From assembly GCA_002400415.1 (NCBI GenBank), contig DGQP01000005.1, positions 592,266 to 656,265 on the forward strand: a stretch of 64,000 bases of DNA, read 5' to 3'. Both the position numbers and the translations under genes were made by a program. This document shows positions 10,600 through 20,200 of the stretch, in pieces. Within the stretch, counting starts at the first letter, position 1, and each line of letters starts with the position of its first letter. The DNA is from Chitinophagaceae bacterium UBA4411 (GTDB taxonomy: Bacteria > Bacteroidota > Bacteroidia > Chitinophagales > Chitinophagaceae). A model generated the notes under the pieces. It did not search any database, was not told the DNA's origin, and saw nothing but the letters and a program-made list of their open reading frames with translations.

Positions 10600-11835
10600 T
10601 TAGCTTAATGCTTGGTGAAGGTCATTAATAATATCCGGTAAGTTTTCAATCCCCACATTCATCCTGATCAATCCGTCAGTAATACCGTATTTTTCTTTTT
10701 CTTCTTTGGGCACACTATAGTGCGTCATGGATGCAGGATGGGAGAGTAAGGTATCACAGGTGCCCAGCGAAACAGTGCGGACACACATTTTCAGTTTATT
10801 CATAAAATCAATACCTCCCTGCAGGCCGCTTTTCAATTCAAAACTCAGCATGGCTCCCGGATGCCGCATTTGTTTCATAGCCGTATAATGATCCGGATGA
10901 CTGACCAACCCGGTATAGTTTACCTGTGCCACAGCCGGATGGTTTTGCAGAAAAGCAGCCACTTCCATAGCATTATGGCAATGCCGTTCCATTCTCACTT
11001 CCAGGGTTTTCATTCCCTGTATCAGCAAAAATGCGTCAAAGGCATTGGAGTTGCCACCTAATGTCCGGTGAATTTTTGTCATTGTTGTTTTCATCAGCCC
11101 CGCATCTTTTCCCAGCAGGATACCACCAATAGCAGTTCCATGTCCATTCAGGAATTTGGTGGTGGAATGAACAATATAATCAACACCGTATTTAAAAGGC
11201 TGCTGCAAATAAGGCGTTGCAAAGGTGTTATCACAAGCTACTATGCAATTATACTTTTTAGCCAGTTTGGTCAGCTCATCAATATCCACACATTGGATGG
11301 TTGGATTCGCCGGGGTTTCGATATAGAGCATCCTGATTGCGTGGTCAGCTTTTAAAGCATCTTCTGTTTTTTGCAAATCCCTCATGTCCATGATCACGGG
11401 TGTAATATGAAGACCCGGAAGTATTTTAGTGATCAGTTCATTGGTGCCGCCATACAGGGAAAAATGGCTGATGATTTTATCACCGGGCTTCAGCGTGGCC
11501 AGCATCAGCGTGGAAATGGCGGCCATGCCGGAAGCATGAAGAATGCCTTTGACTTCAATACCAAGGTTGAATGTTTCCAGGGCTGCTATTTTATCCTCAG
11601 CTTCTTTGATGGTTGGATTTCCCCAGCGGCTGTAAATAAAACCCTCTTCAGTGCCATCGAAGCGGTGCATACCCTGTTCTGCAGAATCAAACACATACGT
11701 ACTGCTCGCATAGATGGGTACCAGGTGTGCATACATCGGATCTTTTACATGCCCGCCATGAACAGCCAGCGAACTCCATCCGGTCAGTATCCCGGCCGTC
11801 GAATCTTTTTTGGGTGGAAAATTATTATCGGGCAT
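10600..11835 (-). CDS. Trans-sulfuration family PLP enzyme (cystathionine gamma-synthase / methionine gamma-lyase-like)
   Basis: 411 residues, matching the ~400-residue Cys/Met-metabolism PLP family. The N-terminal half carries the PLP phosphate-binding and dimer contacts (IYASSTYVFDSAEQG, YSRWGNPT), the aspartate strand CIVACDNTFATPYLQQP, and the Schiff-base lysine in HSTTKFLNGHG. The C-terminal half ends SLGTCDTLLSHPASMTH..V and LIRMNVGIENLPDII, typical of the family. These enzymes catalyse gamma-replacement or gamma-elimination on O-acyl-homoserine, cystathionine or methionine in the cytoplasm; motifs alone do not separate the activities. It precedes the GNAT gene by 5 bp on the same strand. 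The start ATG at 11835 faces the divergent DinB gene 83 bp away. Confidence 0.93.
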   Translation of the reverse strand: MPDNNFPPKKDSTAGILTGWSSLAVHGGHVKDPMYAHLVPIYASSTYVFDSAEQGMHRFDGTEEGFIYSRWGNPTIKEAEDKIAALETFNLGIEVKGILHASGMAAISTLMLATLKPGDKIISHFSLYGGTNELITKILPGLHITPVIMDMRDLQKTEDALKADHAIRMLYIETPANPTIQCVDIDELTKLAKKYNCIVACDNTFATPYLQQPFKYGVDYIVHSTTKFLNGHGTAIGGILLGKDAGLMKTTMTKIHRTLGGNSNAFDAFLLIQGMKTLEVRMERHCHNAMEVAAFLQNHPAVAQVNYTGLVSHPDHYTAMKQMRHPGAMLSFELKSGLQGGIDFMNKLKMCVRTVSLGTCDTLLSHPASMTHYSVPKEEKEKYGITDGLIRMNVGIENLPDIINDLHQALS

Positions 11836-11918
11836 TTGATATAAAGACTTTTAATTTTGAAGGGAGCTGTACAAATATCCTGCTAATTGACTGAATACCG
11901 AAAGAGAAGTTATTACCG

Positions 11919-12413
11919 ATGAAAGAACTACTGAAACAACTGGCTGCTTACAACACATGGGCCACAAATCGCATCGCTGAAGCTATCCTGGCATTACCGG
12001 AAGAAAAACAAACAGCCCCTCTTCCCAGCAGCTATGAAAGCCTGCAACGGACTTTGCTGCATATGTGGGATGCAGAAAGCATCTGGTGGCAGCGGATGAA
12101 ATTGCATGAACGCTTTGTGCGCCCCAGCGATAATTTCAAAGGAACCACCCGTGATGTGGTAAACGGATTGCTCAGCCAATCCCGGCTCTGGGAGAGCTGG
12201 ATCAATCCGGCATCTGATTTTTCACTCGATCATGTATTTGAATACCGGGATAATAAAAGGGACCAGGTAAAAATGCCTGTTTTTCAAATGCTCTTGCATG
12301 TATTCAATCATGGCACCTATCACCGCGGGCAGTTGGTCAATATGCTCCGCCAGCTGGGAGTGGAGAAAATACCCGGAACCGACTTTGTAATCTGGGCAAG
12401 AAATAAAAAATAA
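11919..12413 (+). CDS. DinB family protein
   Basis: 164 residues, one DinB/YfiT-like four-helix bundle. The metal-binding histidines expected of the family are visible: one in the second helix (LLHMWDAESIWWQRM) and two in HVFNHGTYHRGQLVNMLRQLG near the C-terminus, the strongest family signature. Opening MKELLKQLAAYNTWATNRI is also typical. Members are probably metal-dependent, mostly thiol-transferase-like or damage-inducible proteins; the specific function here is unknown. It is a single-gene unit, divergent from the trans-sulfuration gene and convergent with fabH, from which it is separated by a stem-loop at 12407-12440. Confidence 0.88.
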   Translation: MKELLKQLAAYNTWATNRIAEAILALPEEKQTAPLPSSYESLQRTLLHMWDAESIWWQRMKLHERFVRPSDNFKGTTRDVVNGLLSQSRLWESWINPASDFSLDHVFEYRDNKRDQVKMPVFQMLLHVFNHGTYHRGQLVNMLRQLGVEKIPGTDFVIWARNKK

Positions 12414-12440
12414 AAGACACTTTAAAGCGTCTCTTATTTT
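12407..12440 (-). terminator. Stem-loop terminator between dinB-like gene and fabH
   Basis: Arms at 12407-12420 and 12427-12440 with a 6-nt loop; A/T tracts on both outer sides. The two imperfect pairs become G-U wobbles in the minus-strand RNA, so it should serve fabH best, and it may also act on the plus-strand DinB transcript, whose stop codon lies inside the left arm. Confidence 0.6.
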
Positions 12441-12459
12441 CCAGGTATACTAAGAAACT

Positions 12460-13461
12460 CTATTTGCTGTCATATGCCCACTTCACCAGTGTGGCTCCCC
12501 ATGTAAATCCGCCGCCAAATGCAGCCAGTACAATATTATCACCCTTGTTCAGCTTGTTTTCCCATTCCCACAAACAAAGGGGAATAGTACCTGCCGTGGT
12601 GTTACCGAACTTTTCAATATTGATCATTACTTTTTCTTTGGGTAAGCCAATCCGGTTGGCCGTTGCATCAATGATTCTTAAATTGGCCTGGTGGGGTACC
12701 AGCCAGGAAATATCATTGCCGGTCAGGCTGTTTCTTTCCAGCAACTCAGCACTTACATCCGCCATTCCTTTTACAGCAAATTTGAATACAGCCTGTCCTT
12801 CCTGATAAGCATAGTGTTCTTTTGCCATCACCGTTTCAATACTGGCGGGTTTTAAAGAACCTCCTGCTTTCATGTGCAGGTAATTACTGCCGCTTCCATC
12901 ACTTCTCAGGATGCTGTCCTGTATTCCATACCCCTCCTCGTTGGGTTCCAGTAAAACAGCGCCGGCTCCGTCGCCAAAGATGATGCAGGTGGCACGGTCA
13001 GTATAATCAATAATAGCACTCATTTTATCTGCCCCGCAAACCACCACCTTCTTATAACGGCCACTTTCAATCAGGGCGGCACCTTGTGTAAGCGAGTATA
13101 AAAAGCCAGAACAGGCAGCAGATACATCAAACCCCCAGGCATTTTTTGCACCCAGTTTATCACAGGCAATATTAGCTGTGGAAGGGAAGACCATATCAGG
13201 AGTAACGGTACCCACGATCAGGCAGTCAATTTCTTCAGGGCTGATACCTCTTTTTTCACAGAGTTGTCTTACTGCCGGTACCACCATGTCCGATGTGGCT
13301 TTCCCCTGGCCCTTTAGTATCCGTCTTTCAGAAATACCGGTGCGGGTGCGGATCCACTCATCATTGGTATCCACCATTTTCTCCAGGTCAAAATTCGTCA
13401 GTTTGTCTTCCGGAACAAAACCGCCCACTGCGGTAATAGCGGCTGTTATTTTTTTACTCAT
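12460..13461 (-). CDS. fabH: Beta-ketoacyl-ACP synthase III
   Basis: 333 residues from the ATG at 13461 (MSKKITAAITAVGGFVPEDK). An in-frame extension to 13539 would cover a promoter and is rejected. FabH condenses acyl-CoA with malonyl-ACP to initiate fatty-acid synthesis. The thiolase-fold catalytic triad is complete: Cys117 (DVSAACSGFL), His257 (VPHQANLRI) and Asn287 (KFGNTTAGT). DEWIRTRTGISERR is the family's N-terminal signature. FabH initiates branched- or straight-chain acids according to its acyl-CoA pocket; iso-branched fatty acids are typical of this phylum, but specificity cannot be read here. A good promoter element lies 32 bp upstream. It is divergent from ruvA. Confidence 0.96.
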   Translation of the reverse strand: MSKKITAAITAVGGFVPEDKLTNFDLEKMVDTNDEWIRTRTGISERRILKGQGKATSDMVVPAVRQLCEKRGISPEEIDCLIVGTVTPDMVFPSTANIACDKLGAKNAWGFDVSAACSGFLYSLTQGAALIESGRYKKVVVCGADKMSAIIDYTDRATCIIFGDGAGAVLLEPNEEGYGIQDSILRSDGSGSNYLHMKAGGSLKPASIETVMAKEHYAYQEGQAVFKFAVKGMADVSAELLERNSLTGNDISWLVPHQANLRIIDATANRIGLPKEKVMINIEKFGNTTAGTIPLCLWEWENKLNKGDNIVLAAFGGGFTWGATLVKWAYDSK

Positions 13462-13492
13462 TGCAGGATTGAATTTTACCAATAAAAGTGCC

Positions 13493-13524
13493 CAAAGGTA
13501 AGCGGTAGGATGGAATTGAGGAAA
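13493..13524 (-). promoter_or_regulatory. Bacteroidota-type promoter for fabH
   Basis: On the minus strand a perfect -7 element TACCTTTG (13493-13500) is preceded, 20 bp away, by TTTC (one mismatch to the -33 TTTG). The predicted transcript has a ~25-nt leader to the ATG at 13461, supporting that start. Confidence 0.55.
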
Positions 13525-13581
13525 ACCGGTCTTCGGCACTTATACCAAGGTCCAATTACCCAATTCCTTATTTTCGCAGCC

Positions 13582-14163
13582 ATGATAGCTTACCTGAAAG
13601 GTGATTTTGTGCACAAAAGTCCTGCTGTTGTCCATGTGGATGTGCAGGGGGTGGGGTATGAAGTACAGATCAGCCTGAATACGTTCTCAAAGATCCAGGG
13701 TCTGGAAAAGGGAATATTGCACACCAGCCTGCTGATACGGGAAGATGCCCATATCCTGTATGGCTTTTTCGACCTGGCTGAAAAAGAAATGTTCCAGCAA
13801 CTGATCGCGGTGTCGGGGATAGGCGCTTCAACAGCCCGGGTTATGTTATCGTATATGAAGCCGGATGAACTGGCCCGTGCCATCGTCCTGGGTGATACAA
13901 AAACCCTCGAAAGCATAAAAGGTATCGGGAAAAAAACAGCTGAGCGGATGGTGGTGGAGCTGCGGGATAAACTGGCCAAACACCCTGTGGAATCAAATAT
14001 TTCACCCATGAAAAACAATACTTTGCATGCAGATGCGTTAAATGCTCTGACGGCATTGGGCATCAGCAGACAGGCTGCTGAACTGGCTGTTCAAAAGACG
14101 CTGACCGCAGATCCCCATCTTTCCGTTGAGGAGCTGATTAAGAAAGCACTTCGTACCATCTGA
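13582..14163 (+). CDS. ruvA: Holliday junction branch migration protein RuvA
   Basis: 193 residues from ATG 13582 (MIAYLKGDFVHKSP); the in-frame upstream ATG at 13510 adds 24 residues foreign to the family. RuvA tetramers bind four-way junctions and recruit the RuvB motor. Domain I is an OB fold (VVHVDVQGVGYEVQIS), domain II holds two helix-hairpin-helix motifs (LIAVSGIGASTARVML and ESIKGIGKKTAERMVVEL), and a flexible linker leads to the C-terminal RuvB-binding domain III (DALNALTALGISRQAAELAV). Length is normal for the family. It lies 41 bp before sprA in the same direction; the ruvA-sprA order recurs in Bacteroidota, so co-transcription is likely. No clear -33 element was found upstream. 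Confidence 0.97.
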   Translation: MIAYLKGDFVHKSPAVVHVDVQGVGYEVQISLNTFSKIQGLEKGILHTSLLIREDAHILYGFFDLAEKEMFQQLIAVSGIGASTARVMLSYMKPDELARAIVLGDTKTLESIKGIGKKTAERMVVELRDKLAKHPVESNISPMKNNTLHADALNALTALGISRQAAELAVQKTLTADPHLSVEELIKKALRTI

Positions 14164-14204
14164 TATCCAATGAATATTTCTGGAAACTAATTGATTAAGA
14201 GACA

Positions 14205-17200
14205 TTGAACCTTAAGACTGCTCATATCTTCCGTACATTGGTATCTATAGCCATGTTGTTTGCCTTTTCTGAGGAGGCAAGTGCCCGTTTTTTTCAAACA
14301 AATCAACAATTGCCGCCGGACACCACTCCCCGTTTCCCGCTGCGTGACAGGCCAGGCGATCCTTACACTTATCCCAACAGGAATACGTTTGATTTAAAAG
14401 ACACTGCTTTTATTAAGAAAACAGTGGAGTATGACCCTGTTACCAAACAATATTATATCGTTGAAAAAATAGGAAGCCAGTATTACCGCACCCCCACGTC
14501 CTTCACAATGGAAGAGTTTATCCGTATGCAGGGTAAAAAGGATGAGGAAGATTATTTTAAAAAAAGAGCAAACCTGCTGGCCAATATGAACCGCCGGATG
14601 ACAAAGCCGGTATTCAAAGTATCAGGCGACTGGTTTAACCGGATTGTTGGGAATGGTAAGATTGATATCCGTCCTTCCGGTTATGTAGATATCCTGGCAG
14701 GTTACAGCGGCCAGGTGATCAAAAACCCTACTTTACCGGAAAGATCACGGAACAATGGCATGTTTGACTTTAACATGAATTCACAGTTACAGATGGACGC
14801 TAATATCGGCGACAAACTGAAACTGCCCATTAATTATAACACATTAGCGAATTTTGATTTTGAGAACCAGATCAAGCTCGATTACCAGGCTAAAGGTGAT
14901 GAGATCCTGCGCCAGTTTCAGGCGGGTGTGGTTAATTTTACTACCAAGAGCACATTGATACCTGGTGCGCAATCCCTGTTTGGAGTAAAAACACAATTAC
15001 AATTTGGGAAACTGTTCGTTACAGGTGTATTAGCCAACCAGCGTTCACAACGGCAATCATTAGGGTTGCAGGGCGGAACGGCTTCGCAGAGTTTTACGCT
15101 GAAGGCAGATGAATATGATGAGAACCGTCACTTCCTGCTGTCGCAATATTTCAGAAGCAATTTTAATACGGCCATGCAACAATTGCCGATCGTTAATTCC
15201 GAGATCCAGATATTAAAAATGGAAGTATGGGTAACGAACAGGAACGGGAGCACCACCGACACAAGAGATATCGTTGCCTTAATGGACCTTGGTGAGACAA
15301 CGCCTTTTGGTCCCTGGGCGAATGGTAACACCGATGTGAAACCATTTAATAATGCCAACAATCTTTATCCGTCAATACTCGCAAACCCGAATGCCCGTAA
15401 CTCTTCGCAGGTGCAAAGTATTTTAACCGGTGGAGGATTTAACCTGCAGCCGGTACAGGATTTTGAAAAAACATTTGCCCGCAAATTATTAGCGACTGAT
15501 TATTATTATAATCCGAGAATAGGTTTTCTTTCGCTGAACCAGCCTTTGCAGCCGGATGAAGTGCTGGGTGTGGCATTTCAATATACATTCCGGGGCCGGG
15601 TGTACCAGGTGGGAGAATTTTCACAGGATGTGCCACCGGATACCACGGGGACTTCACAACGGGTGTTATTCCTGAAATTATTAAAAGCAACATCACAGCG
15701 GACCAATCTGCCGATCTGGGACCTGATGATGAAAAACGTCTATTCAGTTGGGTATGGCCAGCTGGAAAGGCAGGATTTTACATTGGATGTATTGTATGAA
15801 GAGCCAAGCCTTGGTGAAAAAAGGTACTTGCCAATTACTGACGTATTGACGAATTTTCAATACCAGCCATTGATCACACAGCTGAATCTTGACCGGCTGA
15901 ATAACCAGAACGATCCGCAGCCGGATGGTAAGTTTGACTTCGTGGAGGGATTTACGGTCATATCTTCTCAAAGCCGTATTGTATTTCCCGTACTGGAGCC
16001 ATTCGGTCATGATTTAGATTATCTGTATGGCACCCAGGCACAACGTGACCGCTATCTTTTCTATCCATTATATGATACGATTAAGGCCATTGCACAAACT
16101 TATGCAAACCTGAACCGGTTCAAAATAAATGGCCGTTCCAAAACAAGTGGCACCAATGGTGATTACCAGTTAGGCTATAATATTCCAAGAGGGTCTGTAA
16201 CAGTAACAGCCGGCGGACAAACATTGCAGGAGAATGTCGATTACGAGATCAATTACGACCTGGGGACACTGCGGGTAGTAAACCAGGCAATCATCGCATC
16301 CGGTGTACCGGTGAATATACAATTTGAGAACCAGGCCGCCTTTGGTTTGCAACAGAAGAACTATATGGGTCTGCGTTTAGATTACCTGGCCAGTAAAAAA
16401 CTGACTGTCGGTGGTACGATTGCCAAACTGGGCGAAAGACCTTTCTTCCTCAAGCAATCTTATGGTGAAGATCCTGTCCGTAATACAATGTATGGTATGG
16501 ACGTGGATTATAAAAGTGATATTCCCCGTTTAACGAAATGGCTGGATAAATTGCCGTTCTATTCCACCAAGGCAATGTCTTCCATTACTGCTTATGCAGA
16601 AGCGGCTTTTCTGAAGCCGGGTCACCCCAAACAGATCAACGCAAATAAAAACGATAAAGGCGGCCTTTCTTATATAGATGACTTTGAAGGCACCCGTGCT
16701 GCCATTGATCTCCGGTTCCCGCTGATCAACTGGACACTGGCTTCCATTCCGCAGGGAAACAACAATGATAATGGTACAGCGCCTTTGTTCCCTGAATCGG
16801 CCTTATCAAATGATCTGTCCATCGGCTACAACCGGGCAAAACTAGCCTGGTATAATATTGAGCCGGTATTGCAGGAGAAAAGAAATTCCAGCAACCCCTT
16901 GCGGAATAACCTGGCTGAATTATCAAAACCGGAAACAAGACAGGTATTGCAGCAGGAAATTTTTCCAAAAAGAAGTTTGGATTTCGGCCAGGGATTACTA
17001 ACCACCTTTGACCTTGCTTTTTATCCAAAGGATAAAGGACCGTATAATTTTGAAAGCAGAAATACAAGATTCAATGCACAGGGACAGCTGACCAATCCTA
17101 AAAATTCTTGGGGCGGCCTGATGCGGAATATTGACCAGATTGATTTTGAAACCGGGAATATAGAGTATATCGAATTCTGGCTGCAGGATCCTTTTATTAC

Positions 17201-20200
17201 GAATACTGCTAACCCAACCGGTGGCCAGTTGTACTTTAACCTCGGTAATATTTCAGAAGATGTGCTGAAAGATGGTAAACGATTTTATGAAAACGGGTTG
17301 CCTACCCCCACTATTCAGGCGCCGGTTGATAATAATACTGTGTGGGGCAAAGTACCTTCCAACCCCCTGCAGGTAACCAACGCCTTTAGCAATAACCCGG
17401 ATGACCGGCAATACCAGGATGTGGGTTTTGACGGGTTGACTGATGATGAAGAGAAAACAAAATTTTTAAATTACCTGAATGATTTACAGGCAAACTTCGG
17501 AAGTGGCTCGGTTGCTTATCAGAATGCCAGTACAGATCCATCGGCTGATAATTTCAAAGCTTACCGGGATGAAAGTTTTGATGCTGCCGGTACAGGTATA
17601 CTCGGACGTTATAAGAATATCAATAACCCGCATGGAAATTCACCGGTGTCGAATAATAATAGCCAGTTTATAAATGCTTTTACGCAATATCCTGATGCAG
17701 AAGAACTGAACCGTGATAATACACTGAATGAAGTGGAAGAATATTTCCAGTACAAGGTGGACATCAAACCCAATATGCTGCCAGGGGCAAATTTTATCAC
17801 TGATAAACGGGTTGTGCCTGTCAGCCTGGCTGATGGTTCCAGTCGGAATGAAACCTGGTACCTGTTTCGTATCCCGGTTTCTCAATACCAGGTGAAAGTG
17901 GGCAATATTCCCGACTTCAAATCCATCCGTTTTATCAGGATGTTTGTTACCGGCTTTGATGACTCTGTGATCATGCGCTTTGGTAAACTGGAACTGATCC
18001 GCAACCAATGGCGTAAATTCAAATATGAAATTGATACATCCGGCAACTACCTGAATCTGCCGGGTACAGATCCTGTTACCGTTAACACATTAGCAGTAAA
18101 CCTGGAGGAGAATGATACAAGGCAACCTATTCCTTATGTAATTCCCCCGGGCATTGAAAGGCAGCAGCAGTACAGCAATAATAATGTGCAATTGTTCCTG
18201 AATGAACAGGCGCTTAGTGTGCAATTGTGCAATCTTCCTTCCAAAGAATCCCGTGGGGTGTTCAAAACCATGAACCTGGATATGCGGCAGTATGCCAAAC
18301 TGAAAATGTTTATTCATGCTGAGGCATCTAACGATCCGGATGCTATCCTGGATGATGAACTGACCGGTGTGGTCCGTATTGGCAATGACTTTGCCGGTAA
18401 CTATTATGAAGTAAGAATACCTTTGAAAAAAACAGCCTGGGGAGCAAGAGATAGCTTATTGGTATGGCCCGAAGCCAATAATCTTGATTTTGATCTTGAT
18501 GAGCTCACCCGGTTAAAGAGCCGGAGAAACAGGTCCGGGTTCTCACCATCACAATATTATAGCGAAACATTAGCTGACGGAAGAAAATATGCGGTAATCG
18601 GTAACCCCAATCTTGGTGAAGTAAGAGGTATGTTACTGGCCGTGGAAAATTCCGGTAACCGGCCTGTTTGTGCTGAAGTCTGGTTTAATGAATTGCGTTT
18701 CTCTAATCTTGATGAAGAAGGAGGTTGGGCTGCATTGGGACGGGTAGATCTGCGGCTGGCTGACCTTGGTGGGATAACATTGGCAGGAACAGCCAAAAGC
18801 CGGGGCTTTGGTACGCTGGAACAAAGAGTGAATGAAAGAAGCCGGGAAGACGTTTATACATTCGACATATCTGCCAATATCGATGCCGGTAAGTTATTGC
18901 CTAAGAAACTCGGTATTCAATTACCTGTTTATGCGGGGGTCAGCCAGACTTCCAGCACACCTGAATATGATCCGTATGATCTTGATATCAAACTGGAGGA
19001 TAAATTAAAAGATGCTGCTGCAAAGGATAAAGATTCCATCCGCAATAATGCACAGGATGTAACGACCATTAAGACGGTGAACCTGACTAATGCCAAAAAA
19101 GTAAAAACAGATGGTAAGCGGCCCAAGATCTGGAGTGTAAGCAATTTTGATTTCAACTACTCGTATATCGAAACCAAACGGCATAACCCGCTAATCGAAA
19201 ATGACCTGTTGCGACGTACCCGCGGTGCTATTGGTTATAATTATGCACCGCAGCCAAGATTTGTGGAGCCCTTTAAAAAACTGATCAGGTCAAAATCAAA
19301 ATGGCTGACACTGGTCAAAGAATTCAATTTCAACTATGCGCCATCGCAACTTTCTTTCCGGGCCGATGTGTTCCGGCAATTTGGAGCTATCCGCCCGAGA
19401 AATGTGGGAGGCGGCACTTATAAAATTCCGGAGACTTACGACAAGTACTTCACTTTTGACAGGTATTATATCCTGCAGTGGAATCTTACCCGTTCCATCT
19501 CTATTGATTTTAATGCTACTAATAATGCACGGGTAGATGAACCTTTTGGACGTATTGATACCAAAGAGAAAAAAGATTCTGTCCGTAAGAACTTATTCAA
19601 AGGAGGAAGAAACACACAGTACCAGCAGGACGTGACAGTAACATATAACGTACCTACGCAGAAATTCCCTTTACTGGACTGGACAACCATGAGGGCTACC
19701 TATAACACCAAATACAACTGGCTGGCTTCATCCCTGCTGGCAAGAGACCTGGGTAACACCCTGTCCAATACACAGACCAGAACAATCAACGGCGAGTTTA
19801 ATTTTGAACAATTATATAATAAGTCAAGATTATTACGATCAATCAACAACCCGAATAATAATTCACCTGGTAAAAAGAACGGTAAAGACAGTACAGGCAA
19901 GAGCAATAATCCTGCACAGATGAAACCTATCAATGTGATTAAAAGCTTCCTGGTTGATTCTGTGCTGGCTAAAATGTCGCCCAAAGAAAGAAAGAAAGCG
20001 ATAAGGGCCGATCGTAAAAGAATGCGGGAAGAAAGAAGAAGATTGAAACAGCAGACTAAGAATATGCCGATGGAATTGGGCGGCGCTGTGAAAACAGTGG
20101 GTGGCCTGGTAACGGCACTAAAAAGAGTAGGTATACAATACACTGAAGACTTTGGAACGACATTACCTGGCTATATGGACAGTACACAGGTATTCGGTTC

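Noticed and set aside
12460..13539. Longer fabH with 26 extra N-terminal residues
   Set aside because: The extension covers the promoter and is unlike FabH; ATG 13461 matches the family start.
13569..13576. -7-like TATTTTCG five bases before the ruvA ATG
   Set aside because: One mismatch and no TTTG at 19-21 bp; not strong enough to claim a promoter.
19700..20143. 147-codon minus-strand ORF with hydrophobic stretches
   Set aside because: Antisense to the Lys/Arg-rich part of sprA, which yields Leu/Phe-rich shadow translation.
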